Source of the DNA: an uncultured Lachnospiraceae bacterium
GTDB taxonomy: Bacteria > Bacillota > Clostridia > Lachnospirales > Lachnospiraceae
Reading direction: 5' to 3'
Length of the DNA stretch: 36,170 nucleotides
Assembly: GCA_946629665.1 (NCBI GenBank)
Contig: CAMOYC010000005.1
Coordinates: 1 to 36,170 of the forward strand
The notes under the pieces: generated by a model
The model's database searches: none
What the model saw: the letters and a program-made list of their open reading frames with translations, nothing else
What the model was told of the DNA's origin: nothing
Program-made: the position numbers and the translations under genes
Shown: positions 1 to 9,128 of the stretch, piece by piece
Numbering within the stretch: the first letter of the stretch is position 1
Layout: every line of letters starts with the position of its first letter

Positions 1-527
1 CCGAACAGCCTCATGCGGAACATCTCAGCCAGCCCTACCTTCCTGTCCAGGATCTGCAGAGCTACAGGGATATGCTCATCCTTGAGTCCGCAGTCGATAT
101 AGTCGGTCCGCAGCCAGCGGGCTCCCAACCCGTGCTTCTCCCAGGCGTAGTCACAGTCATCCAGGATCACAAAGCTTTCCACCTGCTCCGGTGCATGGTA
201 GATCCAGGACTTGATCTCCCTGGCCCTGCGGCCGAAGTCGATGTAATCGGTCTTGTCGAAGATCTCAAGATCACATTCCGCCAGGGCCTTCGTCAGAAAT
301 CTCCCGTCGAAATCCATCTTGTCAGGGTCCTTGTCCCAGCCGCCTCTCCAGGAAGAGGACAGCACTATTTTCGCACCGCTCTCCTCCACAATCTGCTGCA
401 GCCGGCGGACTCCTTCCGGGTCTACCGGATTATTCAGGACATACTCCTTCAGATCCGTTCCATCGCTATTCAAAAAATACTGTTCGGAATTCAATACTCC
501 GTCCACATCCAGAAAAATGACCTTCAA
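1..527 (-). CDS. HAD-like hydrolase, partial at window edge (runs off base 1)
   Basis: Minus-strand frame from a TTG start at 527 with an upstream GGAGGGG reads LKVIFLDVDGVLNSEQYF...IVLSSSWRGG...SFVILDDCDYAW; the DxDGVLN motif and SSSWR are HAD-type. Not in the ORF track because it is partial with a TTG start. Confidence 0.75.
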   Translation of the reverse strand, partial: MKVIFLDVDGVLNSEQYFLNSDGTDLKEYVLNNPVDPEGVRRLQQIVEESGAKIVLSSSWRGGWDKDPDKMDFDGRFLTKALAECDLEIFDKTDYIDFGRRAREIKSWIYHAPEQVESFVILDDCDYAWEKHGLGARWLRTDYIDCGLKDEHIPVALQILDRKVGLAEMFRMRLF

Positions 528-548
528 CCCTATCCCCTCCAAATACCG

Positions 549-950
549 TTACGGGGTCTGCATCTTCTTTGCTTCTTCAATCCCTCTGCGTTCCTCCTCC
601 AGTTGTTCAAACAGCTGCAGGGAGGTCCAGACCGCATTAAACTCCGTCAGCATGGCCTTGTAGCTGATCCGGGGGAGGGCCATGGCCTTCATCGCTTCAA
701 GGACCTCAAAAACCCGTTTCCTTGGGAGCCCCGCCATCACCATCATGGTGTCATCAAAGCCTGGGCCGGCTTTCTCCCGAAGGTAGTCTGCCTGCTGGCT
801 GTCGCTGCCGTAAGCCACGAAGCCAACCGGCACATCATATTGTTCGTTCTTTACAAATACCGGGCGGAGTCCCTGTCTTGCACAGAATGTCTCAAGAGCT
901 TCCCGAGCTTCCTCTTCCGATATATTATAGAATAAAATAACTTCTTCCAT
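549..950 (-). CDS. DUF3783-family protein
   Basis: 133 aa ORF; MEEVILFYNISEEE...GLPRKRVFEVLEAMKA is typical of DUF3783 proteins of Clostridia (recalled). Confidence 0.7.
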   Translation of the reverse strand: MEEVILFYNISEEEAREALETFCARQGLRPVFVKNEQYDVPVGFVAYGSDSQQADYLREKAGPGFDDTMMVMAGLPRKRVFEVLEAMKAMALPRISYKAMLTEFNAVWTSLQLFEQLEEERRGIEEAKKMQTP

Positions 951-968
951 AGTCGTAGTCTCTGTTTC

Positions 969-2456
969 TTAGCGGTAGAAAAGTCTTGTTCCTTCCTGGT
1001 ACTTAGGCTCGCAGGTCATGTTGATGCGCAGTCTTCTGAAGATCTCCAGGTCGACCGGAGAGAGCATAACGGAACAGTGGGCATCGGTATTGCAAAGCTG
1101 GGGAAGACATGCGAGAGCTTTCTTGGCATTCTCATCAGCTGCGGCACTCACGGAGAGGGCGATCAGAACCTCGTCCGTGTGCAGTCTCGGATTCCGGTTT
1201 CCCAGATAACTGGTCTTCAGGTCCTGGACCGGCAGGATAACATCAGCTGCCAGCAGGTCGATCTCGTCCGGAATGCCTGCCAGTTCTTTCAGGGCGTTCA
1301 GCATCATAGCGGAAGCTGCACCAAGCAGATCCTGGTTCTTTCCGGTAATGATCTTGCCGTCCGGAAGTTCGATGGCGGCCGAAGGCTCGCCGGTCTCCTC
1401 TTCCCTGGCAAGGGCAGCACCTGCCACCTTGCGGTCCCTGGTACTGATTCCGGCCTGTTTCATGAGGATCTCCAGCTTGCTGATCTCCCCTTCTTTGTCT
1501 CCACCTTTTTTCTTCTCATAAAGGGCCTTGTAATAGCGGCGGATGATCTCCTGGCGGGAAGCTTCCTGTACCACCTCATCATCGACGATACAGTTACCTG
1601 CCATATTGACGCCCATGTCAGTCGGGGACTGATAGGGACAGGTTCCGTAAATTTCCTCAAAGATGGCGCGGAGCACCGGGAAGATCTCAACATCCCTGTT
1701 ATAATTCACAGTTACCTCCCCATATGCATCCATATGGAAAGGATCGATCATATTCACATCGTTGAGGTCGGCCGTCGCCGCCTCGTAAGCAATGTTCACC
1801 GGGTGCTTTAAAGGGATATTCCAGATCGGGAAGGTCTCGAACTTGGCATAGCCGGCCTTGATCCCTCTTATATTCTCATGGTAAAGCTGGGACAGGCAGA
1901 CCGCCATCTTTCCGCTGCCGGGTCCGGGAGCGGTCACCACGATCAGGGACCGGCTGGTCTCCACGTATTCATTCTTTCCGTAACCATTCTCACTGACGAT
2001 CAGCGGAACGTTGGAAGGATAGCCTTCAATCGGATAATGTTTGTAAACAGCGACGCCGGCATTCTTCAGTCTGTTGATGAAAATATCAACAGAAGCCTGC
2101 CCTGCATATCTGGTAATGACTACACTGCCGACATAGAGCCCGACACTGCGGAACATGTCGATCAATCGGATTACTTCCATATCATAGGTGATGCCGATAT
2201 CGCCTCTGCGTTTGTTGGCATCAATGGCCCCGGCACTGACAGCGATCACGATCTCCGCCTGCTCTTTCAGTTTCAACAGCATGGAAAGCTTGCTGTCCGG
2301 CTGGAAGCCCGGAAGGACACGGGAAGCATGATAGTCATCAAAAAGCTTGCCGCCAAACTCCATGTAGAGCTTGCCGCCAAACTGGTCGATCCTCTCTCTG
2401 ATATGTTCCGACTGCATATTCAAATATTTGTCATTATCAAAACCTGTTCTCTTCAT
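969..2456 (-). CDS. DUF1846 domain-containing protein
   Basis: 495 aa ORF; N-terminus FDNDKYLNMQSEHIRERIDQFGGKLYMEFGGKLFDDYHASRVLPGF is the hallmark of DUF1846. Confidence 0.9.
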   Translation of the reverse strand: MKRTGFDNDKYLNMQSEHIRERIDQFGGKLYMEFGGKLFDDYHASRVLPGFQPDSKLSMLLKLKEQAEIVIAVSAGAIDANKRRGDIGITYDMEVIRLIDMFRSVGLYVGSVVITRYAGQASVDIFINRLKNAGVAVYKHYPIEGYPSNVPLIVSENGYGKNEYVETSRSLIVVTAPGPGSGKMAVCLSQLYHENIRGIKAGYAKFETFPIWNIPLKHPVNIAYEAATADLNDVNMIDPFHMDAYGEVTVNYNRDVEIFPVLRAIFEEIYGTCPYQSPTDMGVNMAGNCIVDDEVVQEASRQEIIRRYYKALYEKKKGGDKEGEISKLEILMKQAGISTRDRKVAGAALAREEETGEPSAAIELPDGKIITGKNQDLLGAASAMMLNALKELAGIPDEIDLLAADVILPVQDLKTSYLGNRNPRLHTDEVLIALSVSAAADENAKKALACLPQLCNTDAHCSVMLSPVDLEIFRRLRINMTCEPKYQEGTRLFYR

Positions 2457-2559
2457 AATCCCTCGCTATCTCGTAAAAATAAGTAAAAGCAAGATTCACT
2501 TGCTCTTTTATGTTACTCTATTCAACTCAACTACCATCTTATCACTTTCCCCCTGTTTT

Positions 2560-2599
2560 TACAACAAAAGATGACGGCAGAAACAGATCTGCCGTCATC
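2560..2599 (-). terminator. intrinsic terminator downstream of BMC gene
   Basis: GATGACGGCAGA / TCTGCCGTCATC 12-bp perfect stem (2570-2581 and 2588-2599), followed on the minus strand by TTTTGTTGT. Confidence 0.8.
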
Positions 2600-2621
2600 G
2601 TAGTCGTATAAGAAGAAAATA

Positions 2622-3029
2622 TTATTCGTAAATGTAGACGCCTCTTCCGTCCCAGACACCGGCCCGCTTTCCGGTCTTGCCCGTACCCTGCGGTCTCTTG
2701 CCGGACTGGATCTGAAGTTCGTCGCCTATGGTCAGCTTATTATGGACCAGGCTGTTATAAACTCTGTCATCCAGGGCATACTTCATGGAGGAGGACTGGC
2801 ATCCGGACAAAGAACCCTTCACCAGCCTGGTTGCTGCCTCCGCGGCTCTGACTGCGGCGCGCACTGCGCCCACATCACCTTCCACCTTCACGACAATCCT
2901 GGCATCGTAGCCACTATATTCATAACCTAACAGCTTTACGTTCCCGGTCTTTAAGGCCGTGTCAGCTGCCTGAATGGCTGAAGCAAGACCAATTGCCTCG
3001 ATCAGTCCGATACAGTGATTGTTTGCCAT
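2622..3029 (-). CDS. BMC-domain bacterial microcompartment shell protein with C-terminal extension
   Basis: 135 aa; IGLIEAIGLASAIQAADTALKTGNVKLLGYEYSGYDARIVVKVEGDVGAVRAAVRAAEAA is a canonical BMC-H fold sequence. Confidence 0.9.
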   Translation of the reverse strand: MANNHCIGLIEAIGLASAIQAADTALKTGNVKLLGYEYSGYDARIVVKVEGDVGAVRAAVRAAEAATRLVKGSLSGCQSSSMKYALDDRVYNSLVHNKLTIGDELQIQSGKRPQGTGKTGKRAGVWDGRGVYIYE

Positions 3030-3181
3030 GGCAGTACTCCTTCCGGACCAAACCTACTTACTCTACTATATAATAACACAAAAAATACCACGATTCCATG
3101 AAAAAGAGAGTAAATATCTGCCAGATTATCTATACTTTTCTGCCACTGTCCTGCCTGGTCTATACGATAAAGTTTCCGGCA

Positions 3182-4123
3182 TTAGTCCAGCAACATGCTT
3201 ACTCCGCCGTACATGCCGGCATCATTACCCAGCTCAGCCAGGACAAACTCTGTATCTTTCATGCTGGAATGAACATACTCTTTGAAATGGCTCCGGATCA
3301 CATCGATTACGATCTGGCCAGCCTTGGATACGCCTCCTCCGATGATATAAGCTTCCGGATCCATCACGTTGGACACGCCTGCCAGGGCCTTGCCCAGGAT
3401 CTGGCCGAACCGGTTCACGATGGAAAGAGCTGCTGCGTCGGAAGCTTTAGCTGCGTCAAAGACATCCTTGCTGGTGATATTCATCTTATCCCGAAGCACT
3501 GTCCTCTCATCCGGATTGTCCGCCAGGAACCTCTTTGCCAGTCTTACGACACCGTTGGCGGAGGTGTACATCTCCAGACAGCCCTTCTTGCCGCATCCGC
3601 AGCTTTCCGTCTCATGAGGGTTCACATTGATATGGCCAACTTCGCCCGCACTGCCGTGGGCTCCGCTGTGGATCTTTCCGTTCATGATGATGCCTGCGCC
3701 GACACCGGTACCCAGCGTGATCATGATCGCACTCTGAAATGCTTTTCCGGCTCCGAGCTTCTGCTCGCCGAGCGCTGCCACGTTGGCATCATTGCCGACT
3801 TTTACGGGAAGTCCGCTGATCTTTTCCATCTCAGCTCCCACGTCAAAGGTTCCCCAGCCCAGGTTGACACAGTTGATCACAGTACTCTCTCCGGAAACAG
3901 GTCCCGGCACGCCCATGCCGATCCCAATCACTTCACTTTTATCGATTCCCCTCTGGGCCAGCTTCCCGTTGATTGCCCGGCAGATATCTCCGATGATATA
4001 GCTGCCCTGCTTCTCCTTACGGGTCAGGATCTCCCATGACTCCAGCATGGTTCCCTTATTATCAAAAAGACCAATCTTTACGGTGGTCCCGCCCAGGTCT
4101 ACCCCAAATGCATAATTCTTCAT
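3182..4123 (-). CDS. ROK family glucokinase-like sugar kinase
   Basis: 313 aa; N-terminal GVDLGGTTVKIGLF, GLPVKVGNDANVAALGE, and the ROK zinc signature GHINVNPHETESCGCGKKGCLEMYTS. Confidence 0.92.
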   Translation of the reverse strand: MKNYAFGVDLGGTTVKIGLFDNKGTMLESWEILTRKEKQGSYIIGDICRAINGKLAQRGIDKSEVIGIGMGVPGPVSGESTVINCVNLGWGTFDVGAEMEKISGLPVKVGNDANVAALGEQKLGAGKAFQSAIMITLGTGVGAGIIMNGKIHSGAHGSAGEVGHINVNPHETESCGCGKKGCLEMYTSANGVVRLAKRFLADNPDERTVLRDKMNITSKDVFDAAKASDAAALSIVNRFGQILGKALAGVSNVMDPEAYIIGGGVSKAGQIVIDVIRSHFKEYVHSSMKDTEFVLAELGNDAGMYGGVSMLLD

Positions 4124-4359
4124 TCTCCTGCTACCTCCTGCAAATAATACTTAAGTCAATTTTAGTGCATTTTCTTATGCATTGCAAGTAAAAGAGCAAC
4201 TTCCACAAAATATAAAATGCTTCCTCAATGAATTTAGACAAAATCACGTTTCTGAAAGAAATATTGGATTTTACGAAGAAGCTTTGCTATATTAATAAGA
4301 AATAAAAAAAGAGTAAATGAAAAGAATCGTTATCGTAAGATGCAGGAGGGAGTTTTTTC

Positions 4360-5868
4360 ATGGCATTTTATTACACAGAACCATCCAGAACATTTGGAGA
4401 GTATCTTTTAGTTCCAGGCTATTCATCGGCAGAGTGTATTCCTGACCAGGTAGACCTGAAGACACCTTTAGTTAAATATCGCAAAGGCGAGGAAGAATGT
4501 CCTTTCCAGCTGAATATCCCTATGGTTTCCGCGATCATGCAGTCCGTATCCGGCAACGACCTGGCCGTTGCCCTAGCAAAAGAAGGAGGTATTTCCTTCA
4601 TCTACGGGTCCCAGAGTGCTGAGGATGAAGCGGCTATGATCCGCAAGGTGAAAGATTATAAGAAAGGTTTTGTCACCAGTGACTCCAACCTGGGTCCGGA
4701 CGCCACCCTGGCTGATATCCTTGCTTTAAAGAAAAAGACCGGTCATTCCACCGTTGCCATCACAGATGACGGTACCGCCCACGGAAAGCTGCTCGGAATC
4801 GTAGCTTCCAGAGACTACAGACTTTCCAGGATGTCCCTGGATCTGAAAGTAACCGAATTCATGACCCCTCTTGACAAGCTGGTGGTTGCACCGGCAGATA
4901 CATCCCTCCACGATTGTAACGATATCATCTGGGATAACAAGATCAACACCCTTCCCCTGATTGATAAGGAAGGACACCTTTGCTACATTGTCTTCCGTAA
5001 AGATTATGACAGCCACAAGACCAATGTGAATGAACTGCTGGATTCCCACAAGTCCTATGTTGTTGGTGCAGGAATCAACACAAGAGACTACGAGGACCGA
5101 GTTCCCAAACTGGTGGAAGCGGGTGCTGACATTCTCTGCATCGACTCCTCCGAAGGCTACAGTGAGTGGCAGTCAAGGACCATCGCCTGGATCCGCGAAA
5201 AGTACGGCGATTCCGTGAAGGTCGGCGCAGGCAATGTGGTTGATAAAGACGGTTTCAATTTCCTTGCCGAGGCAGGTGCTGACTTCATCAAGATCGGTAT
5301 CGGCGGCGGCTCCATCTGCATCACCCGCGAGACAAAGGGTATCGGAAGAGGCCAGGCTACCGCAGTCAAGGAAGTGGCGCAGGCAAGGGATGAGTATTAT
5401 AAGAAGACGGGCATTTACATTCCGATCTGCTCTGACGGCGGTATCGTATATGATTACCACATCACATTAGCGCTGGCTATGGGTGCTGACTTTGTGATGC
5501 TGGGAAGATATTTTGCAAGATTTGACGAGAGCCCGACCAACAAGCTCTATGTGAACGGCAACTACGTAAAGGAATACTGGGGCGAGGGTTCCAACCGGGC
5601 CCGCAACTGGATGAGATATGACCTGGGCGGAGACCGGAAGCTGAGCTTTGAGGAAGGTGTTGACTCCTACGTACCTTACGCCGGACCTCTGGCAGAGGGT
5701 GTGGGAAACACACTTTATAAAGTGAAATCCACCATGTGCAACTGCGGTGCTCTCTCCATTCCGGAACTGCAGGAGAAAGCAAAACTCACCGTGGTTTCCT
5801 CCACCTCTATCGTGGAGGGCGGCAGCCATGATGTTATCCTGAAAAATCATTCAAAAAACTTAGATTGA
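4360..5868 (+). CDS. guaB: IMP dehydrogenase (protozoan-like type)
   Basis: 502 aa; [65 protein letters not shown] active-site loop; RBS GCAGGAGGG upstream. Confidence 0.95.
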   Translation: MAFYYTEPSRTFGEYLLVPGYSSAECIPDQVDLKTPLVKYRKGEEECPFQLNIPMVSAIMQSVSGNDLAVALAKEGGISFIYGSQSAEDEAAMIRKVKDYKKGFVTSDSNLGPDATLADILALKKKTGHSTVAITDDGTAHGKLLGIVASRDYRLSRMSLDLKVTEFMTPLDKLVVAPADTSLHDCNDIIWDNKINTLPLIDKEGHLCYIVFRKDYDSHKTNVNELLDSHKSYVVGAGINTRDYEDRVPKLVEAGADILCIDSSEGYSEWQSRTIAWIREKYGDSVKVGAGNVVDKDGFNFLAEAGADFIKIGIGGGSICITRETKGIGRGQATAVKEVAQARDEYYKKTGIYIPICSDGGIVYDYHITLALAMGADFVMLGRYFARFDESPTNKLYVNGNYVKEYWGEGSNRARNWMRYDLGGDRKLSFEEGVDSYVPYAGPLAEGVGNTLYKVKSTMCNCGALSIPELQEKAKLTVVSSTSIVEGGSHDVILKNHSKNLD

Positions 5869-5898
5869 TGTTTCATCGATTCATGTAGTATAATAGAT

Positions 5899-5947
5899 GG
5901 GCAGAGCCGAACTCTTTAAAGGACTTCGGCTCTGCCCAGACTTTTAT
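5899..5947 (+). terminator. intrinsic terminator downstream of guaB
   Basis: GGGCAGAGCCGAA (5899-5911) / TTCGGCTCTGCCC (5925-5937), followed by AGACTTTTATG. Confidence 0.65.
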
Positions 5948-5981
5948 GGGGAGAGACCAGGGAAAGGAGATGTCATAACAT

Positions 5982-7253
5982 ATGAAGAAATCAACAGCAA
6001 TGCTTCTGCTTGTTCTCATGCTCATTACATTGTTTCTGCCGCTGCATTCTTCTGCTGCGATCTTTGGCAGAAAAAGACCTACCATCTACATGAAGGTTAA
6101 TCAGGTCAAGGCATTAAAGAGGGGCCGGTCTGACCAGAAGTACCGCTGGCAGTCCAGCAACAAACGGATCGTCCGGACCGGCAAAAATGGTTGCATCTAT
6201 GCCGTAAGGCCGGGCATGGCTACCCTCTACACCAGAATCCGTGGAAAGACCTACCGCTACTATGTGGTTGTCATGAAGATGAACAAGGCGGCCATAAGCC
6301 TCAAAGCAGGAAAGACACAGAAGATCAAGGTCAAGTACGGCGGCAAAAATGTCAGCTGGACCTCCTCCGATCCACTTGTGGCGACCGTCAAAAATGGACA
6401 GGTTACTGCTATGGAAGAAGGGGTTGCCATGATCACAGCCAAAGCCCACGGCAAGGTTTTCCGCTGTAAGGTCCGCGTACCCAGCGTCACCTTCTCCAAG
6501 ACTAGCATTACAACGAATAATCTGGGAGCTGTAAGCCCGGATACCAGTAAAGTATCTGCAAAGATCAGCACCCAAAACTTTAACGAAAAACCTGTCTTCC
6601 GATCTTCCAATAATCGGGTGGCAGTTGTCACGGACGAAGGCGGTATCATTGCTCTAAAAGAGGGATCTGCAATCATCTCCGTCTCCGGAGACGGCCTTGT
6701 ATATAACACCAGGATTACGGTCACCGGCCGTCCTGTGGATGTTTTCCTTGGCCATCTGCAGAACTATAACGAATATGTCAAAAAACACGCTGCCTATATT
6801 GAGAGGAACGAAACTCCGGAAGACACTTTCGCCGATGTCCAGAATAAAGTAAGCCAGGGCAGGAAAGCCAGGATCAACTGCAGAGCTTCCATCTGCTGGG
6901 CTTTCGCTGAGATGGGGATCACCCCCCATGTCCTCTACGCCAAGAAAGGCACCTTTAAGGACAAGTTCAAGGGCGATATGACCAATTATCTGACCCGGAT
7001 CACCAGCGGCGAAGTGATCGGACTCAATTACCGGGATGCCGTTGACCGGGGCCTGTTAAAGCCCGGTGACATCTGCTGTTTTAAGGGCAGGACCCATACC
7101 TTCACCTACTCCGGTGACGGATACAAGTTCTATGACGGAGGTACTCTTACCGAGATGGCCGGCTATGACAAGATCGGCTTCCTCCTGGACTACTCCAAAG
7201 CTGTATATAACGAAAACCGCTACATCAATGAAGTGCTGCGGTGGAAAGAATAA
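5982..7253 (+). CDS. secreted Ig-like (Big_2-like) repeat protein with C-terminal Cys/His (NlpC/P60-like) domain
   Basis: Signal peptide MKKSTAMLLLVLMLITLFLPLHSSAA; repeated W-x-SSN/SSDP...V..G.V.A..EG.A.I.A units; C-terminal NCRASICWAFAEMG ... LKPGDICCFKGRTHTFTYSGDGYKFYDGG. Confidence 0.75.
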   Translation: MKKSTAMLLLVLMLITLFLPLHSSAAIFGRKRPTIYMKVNQVKALKRGRSDQKYRWQSSNKRIVRTGKNGCIYAVRPGMATLYTRIRGKTYRYYVVVMKMNKAAISLKAGKTQKIKVKYGGKNVSWTSSDPLVATVKNGQVTAMEEGVAMITAKAHGKVFRCKVRVPSVTFSKTSITTNNLGAVSPDTSKVSAKISTQNFNEKPVFRSSNNRVAVVTDEGGIIALKEGSAIISVSGDGLVYNTRITVTGRPVDVFLGHLQNYNEYVKKHAAYIERNETPEDTFADVQNKVSQGRKARINCRASICWAFAEMGITPHVLYAKKGTFKDKFKGDMTNYLTRITSGEVIGLNYRDAVDRGLLKPGDICCFKGRTHTFTYSGDGYKFYDGGTLTEMAGYDKIGFLLDYSKAVYNENRYINEVLRWKE

Positions 7254-7260
7254 GAGACGA

Positions 7261-7310
7261 AAAAAGACGGTTCTCTGATTGATAATCCAATCAGAAAACC
7301 GTCCTTTTTT
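7261..7310. terminator. bidirectional terminator-like hairpin between convergent genes, sharing its core with the 9648-9707 repeat
   Basis: GACGGTTCTCTGATTG (7266-7281) / CAATCAGAAAACCGTC (7288-7303), one mismatch, flanked by A-tract and T-tract. Confidence 0.75.
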
Positions 7311-7318
7311 ACTCTTCT

Positions 7319-8188
7319 TTACTTGGCATCCTTAAATGCCGTCCTGTAATTGCAGTTGATGGCATTCTTGATAGCAGTAGAAGAAGAACTGATCTTCCAG
7401 CCTTTCTTGGTCTTCTTTAAAGAAATCTTGATGGTCTTAGTGGTTTTCTTCACGCCATACTTCCTGGTATACTTCTTTACATAGGCTTTCATTTTCGCCT
7501 GACCCTTCTTATTATGGTAGGAGTGGCCGTTCCAGTTCATGGCCTCACAACTTTTTAGAAGGGGCTTATAGGCATCGGGGTAAGTGACTTTAAAAGTCAT
7601 CGTAGCTTTGTTCCCATTTACTGCTACATCCACTGGAGTTACCTTCAGCTTCTTTTTATTATACTTACGGCAGTAGGATGCCATATATTTATTGTCTGTA
7701 AAGAAAGTGGATGGCTGTTTGGCTGTGAAACAGGAATTCATTTTCTTAATGTTATAGGCCCTGGCATAGGTGAACAGCTTTTTGGATATGGTATAAACCT
7801 TCTTTTCAGCTGCGGTCATCTTACGCTTAGGGATGGTTGCTTCTTCTGAACCCATGATGCAAAGTCGGCATTCTCTGTATTTGCTTCCAACTTTCCATGG
7901 TGTCGCATTCTCAATAATGATCCAATCACCATAAGTATGGGAACCAAATGAAGACACTTCTTTTCTTTCAACCGCATGGCAAATCTTACAAACTCTGCAT
8001 ACTTCTACATCATAGATGATACAACTATCATCACCACCATCACGGTCACCCGGATAATACCAATCTCCCCACTCATGCTGGCAAGTCTCCTCTTCTGAAG
8101 TCGATTCCGGTGTTTCTTCTGCTGTAGCATAAATCGGTACAATGATAAAAACCAGGAGAAGCAAACTTATAACTACATTTCGTATCAT
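7319..8188 (-). CDS. secreted protein of unknown function with HxW/CxxC modules
   Basis: Track ORF starts at 8383, but MIRNVVISLLLLVFIIVPIYATAEE at 8188 has an SD (GGAGGT) and a signal peptide, and avoids overlapping the hydratase gene. Contains CQHEWGDW...CRVCKICHAVE and HTYGDW...CRLC. Confidence 0.75.
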   Translation of the reverse strand: MIRNVVISLLLLVFIIVPIYATAEETPESTSEEETCQHEWGDWYYPGDRDGGDDSCIIYDVEVCRVCKICHAVERKEVSSFGSHTYGDWIIIENATPWKVGSKYRECRLCIMGSEEATIPKRKMTAAEKKVYTISKKLFTYARAYNIKKMNSCFTAKQPSTFFTDNKYMASYCRKYNKKKLKVTPVDVAVNGNKATMTFKVTYPDAYKPLLKSCEAMNWNGHSYHNKKGQAKMKAYVKKYTRKYGVKKTTKTIKISLKKTKKGWKISSSSTAIKNAINCNYRTAFKDAK

Positions 8189-8243
8189 AACAGTACCTCC
8201 TTTGCATATACAGATACCATAAAAAATGTCTGAAATATGATCC

Positions 8244-9128
8244 TTAGAAGTCCACGGACCATTTTCTTGGCTCAAAGCAGCAGCAGGGACGCATGCACAC
8301 AATCCGGACACCGCTGGCCCGTTGGGGACCGACCTTGATAAAGGTGCCCAGGACAGAGTGGTTTCCGCCCAGCCCCAGGGCACCTACCCTGCTTTCATTC
8401 ACCGCCTCCGTAATTCTTTTCTCATAGACAGACTGCTTGTTGTAATTACCTTCTGCCATGGCCTGGAGCATCATGGAGGAGGCTTCATAGTGGGACCTGC
8501 CGATACCGACCGCGATGGTGGCCGGAGAACATCCCAGCTGGCCAATCACTTCTTTGGCCCAGCGGATCACCTCATCAATGACCACATCCATACTGTGTTT
8601 ATGAAAAACCCGATAGGTTTTGGCCCGAATCTCAGGCCCGCCTCCCTGCATGAGAACGGTAAGCCGGAGCCGGTCTTCCTCCTCGGAATACCTGAGCATA
8701 AAGGGGGCCGGCAGGACTCCCTCAGAGTCCGGATTGAGGCCGCCGGACTGGCTGACCCGCTCTGTGTCATCGCCCAGGATAGCCATAGGTCTTCCGGGAA
8801 GGGTTTTCAGTCCTTCTTTAATTCCTTCCTGAACCGCTTCCAGCAGCTCCCCAGAGATATTTCTATTCTTTCCCACTTCCAGGATGATATGGGGGATTCC
8901 GGTATCATCACATAGAGGGGACTGGTCTTCCTTCGCTGTCACCGCATTCTCCCGGATCGTCCTGTCTGCCCAGCAGGACAGATCACCGGTCTCTTCCCTG
9001 ATTACGCGGTCGTAAGCGGTAAATTTATCTTCAGAGAAGGTTGACCCGGCCTTAACCAGGGTTTCCGCTGTTTTTCTGATAATTTCTTCCCTGTCAAATA
9101 TATTATCTTCTCTTTCAATCCTGTTCAT
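8244..9128 (-). CDS. class I fumarate hydratase / L-tartrate dehydratase alpha subunit
   Basis: PLCDDTGIPHIILEVG, GGLNPDSEGVLPAPFMLRYSEE, QGGGPEIRAKTYRVFHK, GIGRSHYEASSMMLQAM, HSVLGTFIKVGPQRASGVRIVCMRPCC. Start at 9128 chosen for the GGAGA SD; the track has 9143. Confidence 0.88.
   Translation of the reverse strand: MNRIEREDNIFDREEIIRKTAETLVKAGSTFSEDKFTAYDRVIREETGDLSCWADRTIRENAVTAKEDQSPLCDDTGIPHIILEVGKNRNISGELLEAVQEGIKEGLKTLPGRPMAILGDDTERVSQSGGLNPDSEGVLPAPFMLRYSEEEDRLRLTVLMQGGGPEIRAKTYRVFHKHSMDVVIDEVIRWAKEVIGQLGCSPATIAVGIGRSHYEASSMMLQAMAEGNYNKQSVYEKRITEAVNESRVGALGLGGNHSVLGTFIKVGPQRASGVRIVCMRPCCCFEPRKWSVDF

Noticed and set aside
3098-4039. 313-aa plus-strand ORF opposite the ROK kinase, and similar long ORFs opposite MmgE/PrpD (14351-15382) and other genes
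   Set aside because: Shadow ORFs of GC-biased coding strands; no SD or domain signal, and they conflict with well-supported genes.
4124-4359. Purine riboswitch upstream of guaB
   Set aside because: No recognisable purine-aptamer core or terminator/antiterminator pair in the 236-bp leader on inspection; an Infernal scan would be decisive.
8189-8383. N-terminal 65-residue extension of the 7319-8383 ORF overlapping the hydratase alpha gene
   Set aside because: The M at 8188 has a good SD and a signal peptide; the extension is out-of-frame hydratase coding sequence.
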